Assembly (NCBI GenBank): GCA_020650975.1
Contig: JAIPMN010008529.1
Location: 1-23,216 of the forward strand
Source of the DNA: Apostichopus californicus
Taxonomy: Eukaryota; Echinodermata; Holothuroidea; Aspidochirotida; Stichopodidae
Length of the DNA stretch: 23,216 bases
Reading direction: 5' to 3'
Part shown: positions 1 to 10,120 of the stretch, piece by piece
How positions within the stretch are numbered: the stretch's first letter is position 1
Layout: each line of letters begins with the position of its first letter
Translations under genes and position numbers: made by a program
Notes under the pieces: generated by a model
Told to the model about the DNA's origin: nothing
Databases searched by the model: none
What the model saw: only the letters and a program-made list of their open reading frames with translations

Positions 1-379
1 GAAATGTAGCGACTGTAGTAGACGCGGAGGAAAATTGCATTGTCACCTATCATGTGTGATATTGTGAGATAAAATAGACCTTTATGTGTGATGAGAAATA
101 GGAGCGGATGGGTGGAATGTAAACTATCGACTAAGGATGGTTGGGGGGGGGGGGGGAGTAAAGCTCCAAAGAAAATTCATGAACATCAAACGTTGGATCC
201 AGATAGTATGATGTACTACAACTAACTTCCTCGTTTTATTCACATTGTTAAAAGTTCACACTGGGTTTTCTTTGTACGATCCATTTCCTTCCCTCTTGGA
301 AAGTAAAAGGGTCAGGTTGACAATTGGTCCTTCGCAGGAATCATGGTTGATTAGAAGATTGAAAATAAAGTGATTATGA
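1..379. other. Non-coding flank with poly-G run
   Basis: I see no gene here. The only notable element is an uninterrupted run of 14 G at 143-156. The rest is AT-rich with no convincing splice-bounded open frame on either strand. Confidence 0.6.
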
Positions 380-580
380 ATTATATTCCAGTGAGGGTGG
401 AACTAATTTGCAGCTGTGGTATGGATTAGATTCCATTGAGGGTGGAACTAATTTGCAGCTGTGGTATGGATTATACTCCAGTCAGGGTGGAATTAAGTTG
501 CAGCTGTGGTATGGATTATATTCCAGTCAGGGTGGAACTAATTTGCATCTGTGGTATGAATTAGATTCCAGTGAAGTTGG
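380..580. repeat. 45-bp tandem repeat, about 4.4 copies
   Basis: A 45-bp unit recurs four times head to tail from 380 to 559, followed by a decayed partial copy. Conserved blocks are GAGGGTGGAACTAATTTGC and AGCTGTGGTATGGATTA. Copies differ by a few substitutions (for example CAGCTG against CATCTG). Because 45 is a multiple of three, one frame stays open from 408 to 614, giving a 15-residue peptide period. With no splice signals or flanking coding sequence, I read it as a minisatellite rather than a gene. Confidence 0.9.
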
Positions 581-1002
581 ACAAGATAAGTATTCCTGTG
601 AATTACCATCTTAAGTTGTCTTCGTGGGAAAATCAATTTTCCTTTTACCTGTATCATAAGTTTATTATATAAGTCTATCATGTACCATTACAAGAGTATT
701 CAAATAACCCAAACGGTTTCTTTCCACAGCCTCAATTCTTATACCTCTAGATTCATTTTTATACAAAACATAATTGGTGACGAAGATAAGTTTTCCACAA
801 ATGAAAGTGTGAAATAATACTATCGTATCTTGAAGACTGTGGAAGGGTTAAAAAACGAACGGTACTTAACTCCCATACCCGTTTCAGTTCAAGTGTCCTA
901 TATATCAAAACTGATAAATTTAGCAATAAAAATCAATATGAAATATTCTATTTTCTATATTGAATGCCTTACTGGTGGTTACTACTATGCTGTACAATGT
1001 AA
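581..1002. other. Unannotated AT-rich sequence
   Basis: I find no gene, RNA or recognisable repeat between the 45-bp array and the ACCAT-rich tract. The 98-codon frame starting at 830 runs into the microsatellite and has no coding character. Confidence 0.5.
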
Positions 1003-1125
1003 TACCATGCCAATGTACCATACTATACCAAAAAACCATGCCGTACCATACCAATATATCATATCATACCATACAGTGTACAGTACCATATACCAGAAAG
1101 TACAGTACCATACCATACCATCATA
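1003..1125. repeat. Imperfect ACCAT-type microsatellite
   Basis: ACCAT and TACCATACC motifs recur with many interruptions (ACCATGCCAATGTACCATAC, then TACCATACCATACCATCAT). It is a degenerate pentanucleotide repeat. Open frames through it are a by-product of the period. Confidence 0.8.
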
Positions 1126-1499
1126 ATGCGTTGTATTATTAAGTTCATGGTGTTAATTTAATTCTAGCCATAAATTGTGGGTCTTAAAAGCTTTCTTAAT
1201 TACTTCCTGACATTTTCCGTTGTCGAGTTTGTTCACCCCTGGCTCATATCAGAAAAAAAAAACTATCCTCATTTTCAGAATTCCATGAAATCCTTATGAA
1301 TAACCAAATGAGACAAGCACGTGTTGTATCGAATCCCTTGATAAAGACATCCAGTACGTATTCCAGGTAACGACGTTTTGTTGCTGAACCCTCTGTAAGA
1401 TGTTGAGCAATAGAGAGTTCAATGACCCTGCTATTTATATGATTAGTTATATAATAATGAGTTTATGAGTTAATAGTATGAGTTTATAGTAATATACGA
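1126..1499. other. Unannotated sequence before the LINE remnant
   Basis: No gene is seen. A short GAGTTTAT-rich stretch at about 1455-1510 (ATGAGTTTATGAGTTAATAG and two TACGAGTTTATAG-like copies) is a local slippage repeat adjoining, and perhaps within, the retroposon that follows. Confidence 0.45.
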
Positions 1500-1520
1500 G
1501 TTTATAGTAATAGACTAATC

Positions 1521-1733
1521 CACAACCATCAAACCCGCCAGTGTAATAACGCACATGTTTTATCCCATCGAAGTACTATAGGTTCTTTAAGCCCTCGTAT
1601 TCGTGCTATAAAAACGTGGAATAATCTTCAGGATAATGTTAAGAATAAGCCTTCTTACTCTTCATTCAAAATGAATCTCCAAAATGAAATTATTTCTCAC
1701 TATTTATGGATTTATTCTTGTGTATTTTTGTGA
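1521..1733 (+). pseudogene. LINE ORF2 C-terminal fragment
   Basis: Reading in frame from 1521 gives 70 codons ending in TGA at 1731-1733. The peptide contains HNHQTRQ, then SPRIRAIKTWNNL, then SSFKMNLQNEIISHY. This matches the usual end of non-LTR reverse-transcriptase proteins: a TR motif, a segment of the form R..G.K.WN.LP, and a final FK..L...I...Y. The invariant 'WN' and 'FK' landmarks are there. The catalytic reverse transcriptase and endonuclease domains are absent, so the fragment cannot support transposition. The original stop appears to be kept, so the copy may be fairly young. What is seen is the motif order; the family assignment comes from knowledge of LINE ORF2 proteins. Confidence 0.72.
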
Positions 1734-1875
1734 TTAAGATCATTATAAAGATTGTTAGGATTGTTTATTAAGATTATTATTTTGAATTTGCATAAACTCA
1801 ATTATTTCATCATGGTAGATGCTACTATTAACTTTTCTTATTCTATTCTTAAGTTTTTCTCTCTTTTTTCTTTAT

Positions 1876-1925
1876 GGGGAGCCTCCTACTTTGTTAAGCC
1901 TTGCAGGCTTTATAGGAGACTTCCC
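1876..1925 (+). other. Stem-loop in the LINE 3' UTR
   Basis: An outer stem pairs GGGA (1877-1880) with TTCCC (1921-1925) and CTCCTA with TAGGAG (1913-1918). An inner stem pairs AAGCC (1896-1900) with GGCTT (1906-1910) around the loop TTGCA. LINE reverse transcriptases often recognise such 3' hairpins. A similar design occurs in the minus-strand element near 19153-19202. Confidence 0.65.
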
Positions 1926-1972
1926 GTCACATTGTAAATTGAGATAAAACAAATAAATATACAAAATACAAA

Positions 1973-2592
1973 TATAATGGACACTGCTTACTTCAAAGAG
2001 TTAAGATACACGCATGCGGGTACACAGACATGCATATACACTCACTCTTACAAGAGTTACCAGTCTTGTCCTTACTCTGCGACTTATCATATAACTATTA
2101 TTCTTAGTGTACGGTACAAGTCTAATAGTGCTGAATAATAAAGGTGAAGGTGCGGTAATTTTTGTCTGGAGTTCCTTTCGATCTCATTGCTACTTAATAA
2201 TATATCACCACTGCCGGAGCACCAAAAAATCACGTCATACTCCTAAGCTCATGCATCAGCTTGAATGACCTTTGTTAAACTTCACTTTCTGAACGATCTG
2301 AGAGTCGTGACTCAATAATCCTAAAGCCGATTATCTTAGAGGCACCCCCCCCCCCCCACCTCTCATTTCGTTGATTCCACAACAATTTGGAAGGGCAAGC
2401 TCCGGGCCCGGGTCAATTAGGGGACCGGGATGGGATTGATATACAATGAAGGATAATGTATTCTCATTTGCATAATGTAATATGATGAAGTTAAGGCAAC
2501 GGAGTAAATCAGAAAGGGGGTCTGCATGGTCTCCATGGTGATATAAAATGTTGTCCCCGGATTGGCTGGATCTGGCTATAGATGACACCGCT
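1973..2592. other. Intergenic stretch with poly-C run
   Basis: No gene is seen. A run of 13 C lies at 2345-2357. The frames on the minus strand here run through this tract and the adjacent SINE and are not credible genes. Confidence 0.5.
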
Positions 2593-2735
2593 AATGTATG
2601 TATGTATGTATGTATATGTGATCTTCCCGCAAGCAGGAACTCGCGAAAGAAGCCATGGAGGCTTATAGACTCGCAAGCTGACCGAAGCCAATCTCTCGGC
2701 ACACATCCAATTAACGTCCATTTAATGTCATACAA
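2593..2735 (-). mobile_element. tRNA-derived SINE, copy 1 (reverse, truncated, diverged)
   Basis: On the minus strand this reads GGCTTCGGTCAGCTTGCGAG, then ATAAGCC...ATGGCTTC, then TCGCGAGTTCCTGCTTGCGG, then GATC and a CATACATACAT tail (plus-strand TGTATGTATG at about 2596-2614). The same body occurs on the plus strand at 9912-10120 and 15347-15548. This copy lacks the B-box region and is more diverged: the terminal hairpin reads TCCTGC TT GCGGGA, with one G-T type change. Confidence 0.8.
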
Positions 2736-2751
2736 TCTAAACTAAAAAAAA

Positions 2752-2857
2752 CCCTTAGGATTGAAGTTTGATAGTGCTTCTACCTATACATCACACGAAC
2801 GAAGGGATTACATGGAGTAACAGTTTGATTGCGTCATTGCACAGTTGCATCTCGAGC
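2752..2857 (+). repeat. Unclassified repeat, copy A
   Basis: About 106 bp that recur at 3374-3480 with roughly 80 percent identity by eye. Shared landmarks are CCTTAGG.TTGAA.TT, ATAGTG.TTCTACC.ATACA, GATTACATGGA.TAACAGT and ATCTCGAG near the end. No coding potential is apparent. It could be part of a transposon with no readable protein. Confidence 0.75.
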
Positions 2858-3289
2858 TACGCTACGATAAATCAAACTTGCTTAAGGTCGCATAATCCTA
2901 TTAGAGTCAACATCAATCAGACCGAGCATTCTCCTATCTAAATAAAAGTGCAAAATAGCAACAGGAGAACATCTTTCTTGCTATGTTATCAAATCAGCAT
3001 CTGTTTTTGTTGTCTGTGGCTTGAATGTTGACGAGCATGAATGGAAGTACGCGTGGTGCAAAAATCGGATCGATTGAGGCAAGTTTAGACCACTTTAGGC
3101 CTCCCCATGGGCAGCGTACAAAAATTGTTTACTACTGAGTAAAAAGGTTTGTTTACAATTGACGAAAACCAGGGCTCTCATAGCAAATAATCTGCACGGT
3201 CATGATACGGAATATTGATAGTGCCAAGAATGGCGAACTATCCAGTGATGGGTAGCGTATAGTCAGTGAGAACTATCTAGACTTAGAGA

Positions 3290-3355
3290 CCGCATGATAC
3301 TTTTATGATTTAGTGTATTAGTCAATAGGCTTTTAATAGGCGTATGCTACCTTAG
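3290..3355 (+). repeat. Unclassified repeat, second module, copy 1
   Basis: This segment, including TTATGATTTAGTGTATTAGT and TTAATAGGCGTATGCTACCT, returns at 3541-3602 with a few changes. It sits just upstream of copy B of the first module, so the modules look like parts of one repeat with a period near 245 bp. Confidence 0.7.
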
Positions 3356-3373
3356 ATTCTAAAATTAAACGAG

Positions 3374-3480
3374 ACCTTAGGGTTGAAATTTAATAGTGAT
3401 TCTACCCATACATCACACTAACGGAGTGATTACATGGAATAACAGTCTGATTACGTCATTTAAAGTTTGATCTCGAGGTG
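3374..3480 (+). repeat. Unclassified repeat, copy B
   Basis: Second copy of the 2752-2857 module, in the same orientation, about 620 bp away. It starts ACCTTAGGGTTGAAATTTAA and ends TGATCTCGAGG. The intervening DNA does not repeat as a simple array. Confidence 0.75.
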
Positions 3481-3540
3481 AACGGACGTCTGAGACAGTC
3501 ATTTACCCTCTGGAAGTACACGTTTTTTTTTTGTGTGATT

Positions 3541-3602
3541 TATGATCTTTTATGAGTTAGTGTGTAAGTCAATGGGGCTATTAATAGGCGTATCCTACCT
3601 TA
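3541..3602 (+). repeat. Unclassified repeat, second module, copy 2
   Basis: Direct repeat of 3290-3355: TTATGAGTTAGTGTGTAAGT, then TTAATAGGCGTATCCTACCT. After it the similarity stops, so the second unit is truncated. Confidence 0.7.
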
Positions 3603-6600
3603 AAATGACGCTAACGTGCCAGCCCTTTCCTCAGAGCGCGTGTACTTGTACATGCACTGTAGGGTTGTAACATGGAGCTATAAACAGACCCATGGTTGTA
3701 CAAACCACATTAGTTGGAGGGTTATTGAGTCATTTAGAGGAACTATGGAAGGGGTTTACAATAACTAACGAAAGGAAGACGCAAGTATACATATACCACG
3801 TGATAAATTCAAGCTTTTAATGTTCTTGATGTTGTAATTGGAGATACAGCAATTTTAAATTTAGTTAAAACTACCGATTTCAAAACAAATACATCATGAC
3901 CAAACCGAGTTATATTAAATCTCGCATGAAATAAAGAAAATGAATAACATAACATTTTGTTAGTCTATTCAAGAATATTCATTATAAGAAAACAATAGCC
4001 ACAAATAATATATTTATTTTTTCATAAACGTTAACAATTGTTCACCTTCTCGTAACAATGATGCTTCATCTAACTGCAAGGTTAACATTGAAAACATTCA
4101 CTTGTTAAAAAATATGAGTTGCGCGATACTGTAAAATTATTTCATAACTTGGGACATTTTGATACAATTTGGACGATGCCAGTTAACAGGTGTCTTATCA
4201 CAAGAAAGCCAAAACATCATTTCAACAGTTATTTAGAGAGATTCTGTGGGCATGTAAAACGATATGACGATGATACTAGCAGGGGTGGGCGGACCCAGTG
4301 AAGAGTCCCGCGTCATAATGGGTTCGGTTGATTAAAGCAATCTATTATAACAACATTTAGCGTTTTGACGTGAATTTATAATAAGTTTTATCAAAACCTT
4401 CCAAATTAGTATAATCCATATATTATATTAGATATTGTTTGTTTTTTTCTTTTTACAAATGATAGTTAATTGGCGAAAACTTCTGAAACGTCTTCGCTCC
4501 AACACTTGTTTTCTTTTTAAAGTAATGTTTATTTCATACCAAAGGCAAATTAGACAAAATCCAAATTTGAACTTTTCTTAATTATTGATTAGAATATTTT
4601 TAACTATTCAATATAAAAAACTGCATTGTTATAAATATTTTAGCATCGACTATAGTCGATATTCACCGAAGAGTTCACTTCATCCAAAATCAACACAGTT
4701 TTTAAGCATAAAAAGTGAGTCTGAGTAAACTATCCACGGCAAGTCCAATTCCCATGGGCCTCATAATTCTCAAATTATTGTAGATTATAACCCTTTCCGT
4801 CCCCTATAATATAATCTCCTTATATTTCAATTGCAGACGTGTTCTACAATTATTAAAGAAGTTACTGAATTTACACATATTTACAGAAATTTTCATAAGC
4901 AATACAAAATTACAATACTCTCCCTATATCTTGACGTTTCTCATTTTTCTTCAGTTCATGAAAACGCTTCATGCCGCCCTCCACCCACCCCACCCACACT
5001 AATCGAGAACAAATGCATCACGTTATCCTTCTTTATAGATGTTATCCGTTGAATATTTACGCAGCGTGTGGAATGTATAGAACGCTGAGAGGCGCTGCAG
5101 CATAATGCAGCCAGGTCGCACAGGACGTTCTGCAGTTTCACACGACTGGCACTGTTGTTAGATAATCTTTTGTTCTTTGATATCGATTCAGCCTTGCTGC
5201 ATAGGCTGTTGCAGCTGATGCAGCTTTTCCTTTTGACAAGGTGTATTGTTCACATAAACGTATCAATGACACGCAGTATTGCTGCAATAGGATTATTGAG
5301 CACTTTATGCTGATATTTAGTGAATCAACAAAATCTTCAATAGAAGCTGTGTAGAAAAGTACATCAAAAGTATAAACTTCACACGAATGAAGACACTTCG
5401 TAGTCAAGAAGTCTCGATCGCTGTACCATACAACGCACACAATTTCAACTAGAAAAATATCGCTCTCGTCATTAACAGCATATGTAACTATTTTGTAACA
5501 CTTTGACAGATCAAATCAGTTTGAGGCAGTTATTTCTCAGGGCTCTTGAGTATTCTCATTTTGAGAACGTGTTCGAAGGGCCTTCCGATGGGTGGACAAA
5601 ATTCTTAGAAGTCAAGAAAACTCCCTCTGAAATTGATAGAATTATGCAAATTTGATGACAAATGGTATCAGCAGAGAGCATAAAACAAAGTTATTTATTT
5701 AATAATTGAATTTGTTTTTCATTCTTCAAATTCGAAAAATGAAATTTGCAAGAGTATATACGATCGTTTGAACTTTTTGGATGTGTTGATGATTTTGATG
5801 GAGGACCGAAAGAGGGTGGATAAAAATCATTTTAAAAAAAGAAACTAATGTTTAGTTTGAAGAAGACTGTTCCACACATATATCCGTCATAATAGAATCG
5901 TATTCACAAGAGCAAAGATTTGGCGAAGACATATTATACAGGTTAGCTGTTTGTACTTTAAATTACAAGACGGTAATAGCTAATTTAAACAGAACATTGC
6001 TGGGAAACTATTAACGAAGTTTGAAAGAGGGTAGAATTAATTGGATAGAAGAGAATTCGAGTCAGTACCCTCGAGTGACATGTTCATCATGCTCTATATT
6101 AAAACCACATTAGGCAGTCGATCTCGAGGCCGGGTCTAAACATTTTTTTCTTTCATTTTTTGCATTACTAACGTGTAGTAAATAGCCACACGATGATGTG
6201 CTTTACTACCAAAATGTTGACCCATTCGCGAGATGGAACGAATGGAAAATTCAAATCAAAGCAAAGGTGTCCCGTTCTTTGTTATTCTTTTAGTTGAGAT
6301 GAAAACATCAATCGCATGCAAACTTTCCATCTTTTGGTTGAATTCGCTCGATTTCTGCGAATGGGTCTTTTTTTTTCCTTTTTTTTTTAGTATAGTACCA
6401 AAAACGAGAGTGAGGGATCGTTTACTTTGTTTTAGCATGGAATGCATAATAGAGCTTCAGCGAAGTTATGCGACCCTAGATCGGTTGCGGTACATTACAA
6501 AGTTCATTCTTTCAAATACAATGCAAATAGTAGCTTACTTGTACAAACTTCCAGTTTCTTTTTCAGATATAAAATACCTCAGATTTTGTAAAACCTATGT

Positions 6601-6660
6601 TGAACGAAAACCGTGACTTTTGATTCCTTGCTCTTTACAAAGACCCTCCGGACGACCTTT
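3603..6660. other. 3 kb without a supportable gene
   Basis: Mostly unique AT-rich DNA. Points noted: a somewhat GC-richer patch at 5040-5240 with several GCTGCA/TGCAGC palindromic words, and two frames of about 100 and 127 codons (5138-5440 minus, 6233-6616 plus). These show no domain, no signal peptide and no splice context that would make them genes. CTCACGTGAACAAT occurs at 6673 and 6718 as a short direct repeat. Confidence 0.45.
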
Positions 6661-6807
6661 GGAGACCCATCCTCACGTGAACAATTCTCTCTAGCCATGT
6701 GACACATTTACTCATCTCACGTGAACAATCTGCTTTATCCGCAATGATGAAAACACCACATTCATACACAACATTGACTTGCAATACCCCGAAACACTCA
6801 CCATCCA

Positions 6808-7570
6808 CGATGGACCAAGTCACCTTTTTTTCTACATAAATGTGAATCAATCATCTTATTCATAATGTACCACAGACAAACTATGGCAACCGCGTTACTC
6901 TAGTATATATTCATATAGATGTGAACCCTCACTATATCCTATCACCCTTACAATGGACCAATGACAAACATCCAACCGCGCTAACTGCAGTATATACATA
7001 AAGATGTGAACCCTCCCTCTATGCAGGTAACATACTATGCCAATCGCGTTCACTGCTGTATATATACATATAGATGTGAACCCTCACTGTATCCTATCAC
7101 CGTTACCATGGACCAATGACACACATATCAACCACGCCCACTGTAGTTATTTATTCATACAGATGTGAACCCTCGCTCTATCCAGGTGACACACCATGTC
7201 AACCGTGTTCACTGCAGTATATATACATATAGATGTGAACCCTCACTGTATCCTATAATAATAATAAGTAATATTTATATAGCGCATTATCAGCAAAGCT
7301 GCTCAAAGCGCTTTACAAATGTAAAACCTAAAAACAAATAGTTACAATAACCAAAATATTAAATATATAGAACCAATAAGGTAACAATAAGGTAACAAGC
7401 TATCACCGTTACCATGGACCAATGACACACCATGTCAACCGCGCTAACTGCAGTATATATTCATACAGATGTGAACCGCTCACTCTATCCAACTGGCAAA
7501 CTTTGTCAACCGCGTTCACTGCTGTATATATTCATATAGATGTGAACCTCTCTCTATCAATGTATTTATT
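6808..7570 (+). repeat. Alternating A/B tandem array, dimer about 157 bp
   Basis: Two related units alternate A-B-A-B-A-B-A. Each begins AACCGCG-TT/CTAACTGCAG, continues TATATATTCATATAGATGTG and AACCCTC. Type A (about 87 bp) then reads CACTGTATCCTATCACCGTT and ACCATGGACCAATGAC. Type B (about 70 bp) instead reads CTCTATCCAGGTGACAC. The first unit (from 6808) is badly decayed. The third A unit is interrupted by a retroposon at 7257-7399. No coding function is seen. Confidence 0.85.
7257..7399 (-). mobile_element. Short retroposon inserted in the A/B array
   Basis: Intact A units read GTATCCTATCACCGTTACC. Here the sequence breaks after CCTAT at 7256 and resumes with CTATCACCGTTACC at 7400. This gives a 143-bp insert flanked by a CTAT duplication (7253-7256 and 7400-7403). 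On the minus strand the insert ends TTTGTAAAGCGCTTTGAGCA, then GCGCTATATAAAT and an ATT trinucleotide tail. That 3' end, with paired AGCGC/GCGCT arms, is a widespread SINE/LINE tail type in aquatic animals. The 5' part (GGTAACAATAAGGTAACAAG on plus) shows no tRNA-like promoter, so the copy is probably 5'-truncated. Confidence 0.8.
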
Positions 7571-7860
7571 AGGGTTCGTGCCGTGCTCCTGTGCCATCCT
7601 CCTTTTATTGACATTATTCAGTTTAATTATGTCATACATATTTACATCAAACCACTGTAGGTCCCTCTTATGCGTTGATTATTCCATACGATGTATGCTT
7701 CTGGAGTCATATGTCGGTAAGTAGCCTCTGACAATTTGACCTAATTCAACAGAATGTATAGAATCAATTTAGAAGGCATACATTGTCACCGAAACATTTT
7801 CATTTTTAAAGTCGTTAAAAAGAAGTTTTTAACCCAAACATAGAGCTGGATTATTGACAG
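7571..7860. other. Spacer between two arrays
   Basis: Nothing recognisable is found. The frame covering 7422-7724 starts inside the A/B array and extends by chance. Confidence 0.5.
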
Positions 7861-7864
7861 AGCT

Positions 7865-8870
7865 GACTAAAGGGGACGTAAGCAAAATATAACATCGTAT
7901 AGCAAACAGGTAGACGAGCTGATGATAGAAGGTTCAGTAAATTCAAAATAGTTTACTTATATCTTAAAAAAATTAAAGAAAAAGATTAAAGGAGACGTGA
8001 GCCATATACTTATGCGCAGAGAGGTAGATAAACTGATGATTAAAGGAGATGTAAGCCAGACACTGATGAGCAGACAGATAGATAAACTGGTGATTAAAAG
8101 AGACGTGGGCCAAATAACGATAAGCAGACAGGTAGATAAACTGACGATTAAGGAGACGTAAGCCAGATACTTATGAGCAGACAGGTAGATAAACTGATGA
8201 TTAAAGGAGACGTGAGCCATATACTGATAAGCAGACAGGTAGATAAACTGACGATTAAAGGAGACGCGAGCCATATACTTATGAGCAGACAGGTAGATAA
8301 ACTGATGATTAAAGGAGACGTGAGCCATATACTGATAGCAGACAGGTAGATAAACTGACGATTAAAGGAGACGTAAGCCAGATACAGATAAGCAGACAGG
8401 TACATAAACTGATGATTAAAGGAGACGTGAGCCAGATACCGATGAGCAGACAGGTAGATATACTGATGATTAAAGGAGACGTAAGCCAGATACCAATGAG
8501 CAGACAGGTAGATAAACAGACGATTAAAGGAGACGTGAGCCATATACTGATAAGCAGACAGGTAGATATACTGATGATTAAAGGAGACGTGAGCCAGATA
8601 CCGATGAGCAGACACGTAGATAAACAGACGAACGATTAAAGGAGACGTGAGCCAGATACCGATGAGCAGACAGGTAAATAAACTGATTATAAAAGGAGAC
8701 GTGAGCCGATAAAATTATGAGCAGACAGGTAGATAAACTGACGATAAAAGGAGACGTGAGCCATATACCGATGAGCAGACAGGTAGATAAATTTACGATT
8801 AAAGGAGACGTAAACCCAAGTATGTAATCATTAAGATGATCACAGGTACTGACAAACAGGAGTTGAATAA
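7865..8870 (+). repeat. 54-bp minisatellite, about 15-16 clear copies
   Basis: The core array runs about 7975-8812. The unit holds GATTAAAGGAGACGTGAGCC, ATATACTGATGAGCAGACAG and GTAGATAAACTGAT. Degenerate units flank it (7865-7975 and 8812-8870), which is the usual picture of decay at array edges. Since 54 is divisible by three, minus-strand frames of 102-155 codons appear with an 18-residue period (VSFN.QFIYLSA..Y). A one-base deletion in the unit at about 8146 and several shortened units shift the frame, so no single frame spans the array. This argues against a protein gene. Confidence 0.9.
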
Positions 8871-9112
8871 ACCGGTTTCTCTGCAATTAGTAATATTTAA
8901 CATAGCTAACAATATCAAAGAATCATATGCTGTACCAATGATCTTTCTTGTGAGAAATATAAATTTACCCTATAAGAAGGGCGGGGAAGCACTTTTGAAG
9001 TTTTAGTTGCAAAATTTAAAAAAACATGACAGCATAATAACATACACAACATGTCACGTTTCGACTGAAATTGTTCATCTTTTCATATATTTTGCCATAT
9101 TTTTGTCACCAG

Positions 9113-9230
9113 AGAATTACAGACAATCCCATTTAAACCAGACCGTGTATTCTGTAACATATATGGATTATACTTCCCAGGTTTCCCTAACCCCTGGAAT
9201 CCTATATGACCTATACCTTATTTTAATAAA
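9113..9230 (+). pseudogene. Possible fibronectin type III exon relic
   Basis: Downstream of a good acceptor-like stretch (CATATTTTTGTCACCAG, ending 9112) the frame reads NYRQSHLNQTVYSVTYMDY, then TSQVSLTPGILYDLYLI. The final part fits the F-strand pattern of FN3 domains (SxTPGTxYDxxL). Only the second half of a domain would be present, and I see no clear donor at its end. The open frame continues to 9348 without domain character. It may be a degenerate exon or coincidence. Confidence 0.25.
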
Positions 9231-9349
9231 TCTTACATTTGTGAATTTATTCAATGCAGTAACTTCCACCTACTATAATATAATTAAATTTAGGGTTTTT
9301 TTCTTGGGTTTTTTGGCGATTAGGACGAAGAAGCATCATCAAACCTAGA

Positions 9350-9905
9350 TCAATGAATTATTACAAATTATGATTTTTTTTCTTCATAAAATTACTACCG
9401 CTGTTTGATAACCTATAGTCTTATAGAGACTGACGTTGCAGCTTTAACCCCCCTGGCGTTTCACATAGTTTAATCAGTCTACCCCCATCACCCTCGTAAA
9501 GTCCACAAAATAACAATTTGATCGATAGTTTAGACTGCTATCAATCAATCAATATGGTTCAAATTATTACAACTGTTAACAAACATTCTTTTTCTCTACG
9601 TCTCCAACAGGCTTGATGACATATTAGTCACACACCAGTCGGCAAGTTTGAACACTCTTACATGTAAGCTGCCTATGACAGAAACTAGTTTGTCTATTAG
9701 GCCCTATCCAATGTTTTAATCTTTTATTCTATTTTATTTATTTGTTTAGATTACTATTTGCCCCCAGACAAACGTACCTTCCATAACTCACATATAGTTA
9801 ACCTTTATTTTTGTTAAACAATTTTTTTGACAGTTGATATTCCAGAAATTTTTAATGTCCTGCCATTCTGAAAATCAATTTTCTATTTAACTGATCCTTC
9901 TTAAT
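9350..9905. other. Unannotated AT-rich stretch
   Basis: No gene, RNA or repeat is recognised. A short CAATCAATCAAT run lies at about 9540. A direct duplication of CCTTCTTAATC at 9897-9917 adjoins the SINE that follows and could be slippage or a remnant of its target-site duplication. Confidence 0.45.
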
Positions 9906-9911
9906 CCTTCT

Positions 9912-10120
9912 TAATCCGGTGCCTTCCAATCATAAGGTCCCGAGTTCGAGTCACTCCAAGATTAATGTATGTCATCCAGTTAAAGATTTGTTGACAATTC
10001 ATGATCATGGACCTTAAATATGAATGAAAGAGACTGACTTCGGTCAGCTTGCGGCTTTGATAAGCCAATGATGGCTTCTTCGCGAGTTCCTGCTTGCAGG
10101 AGGATCTAAAATACATACAT
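9912..10120 (+). mobile_element. tRNA-derived SINE, copy 2
   Basis: The left end carries a B-box-like word, GAGTTCGAGTC (9942-9952; consensus GGTTCGANTCC), preceded by a CCTT...AAGG arm like an anticodon stem. The A-box half is missing, so the copy is 5'-truncated. The body shares CACTCCAAGATTAATGTATG, GAGACTGACTTCGGTCAGCT, GGCTTTGATAAGCC and TCGCGAGTTCCTGCTTGCAG with copy 3, and ends AGGATCTAAAATACATACAT. Near the 3' end TCCTGC TT GCAGGA (10088-10101) forms a perfect hairpin. tRNA-like head, body, hairpin and short tandem tail is the standard SINE design. Confidence 0.88.

Larger units (their letters stand above)
1500..1972 (+). mobile_element. 5'-truncated LINE (non-LTR retrotransposon), 3' end
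   Basis: This looks like the last part of a non-LTR retrotransposon: an ORF2 C-terminus (1521-1733), a 3' UTR with a strong stem-loop (1876-1925), and a short A/T-rich end (AAACAAATAAATATACAAAA). The order of ORF2 end, hairpin and A-rich tail is typical of LINE 3' ends. Only the 3' portion is present, as expected from incomplete target-primed reverse transcription. The 5' limit is uncertain because a slippage repeat precedes the readable protein. Clade is not determined; L2/CR1/jockey-like groups end their ORF2 in a similar way. Confidence 0.75.

Noticed and set aside
380..580. CRISPR-like array
   Set aside because: There are no unique spacers between repeats; the units are contiguous. The same applies to all other arrays in the window.
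1752..1937. 61-codon ORF
   Set aside because: It lies in the LINE 3' UTR, spans the stem-loop and carries no protein motif.
5138..5440. 100-codon minus-strand ORF
   Set aside because: No recognised domain and only weak context. I could not tell it from chance.
6233..6616. 127-codon plus-strand ORF, longest outside the repeats
   Set aside because: No family resemblance. It crosses T-rich low-complexity DNA (Phe run), and there are no supporting splice or promoter signals. A frame of this length is not rare in 23 kb.
7957..8886. Minus-strand ORFs with 18-residue VSFN.QFIYLSA repeats
   Set aside because: They follow the 54-bp minisatellite. Indels in individual units shift the frame, and there is no start context, splice site or unique flanking coding sequence.
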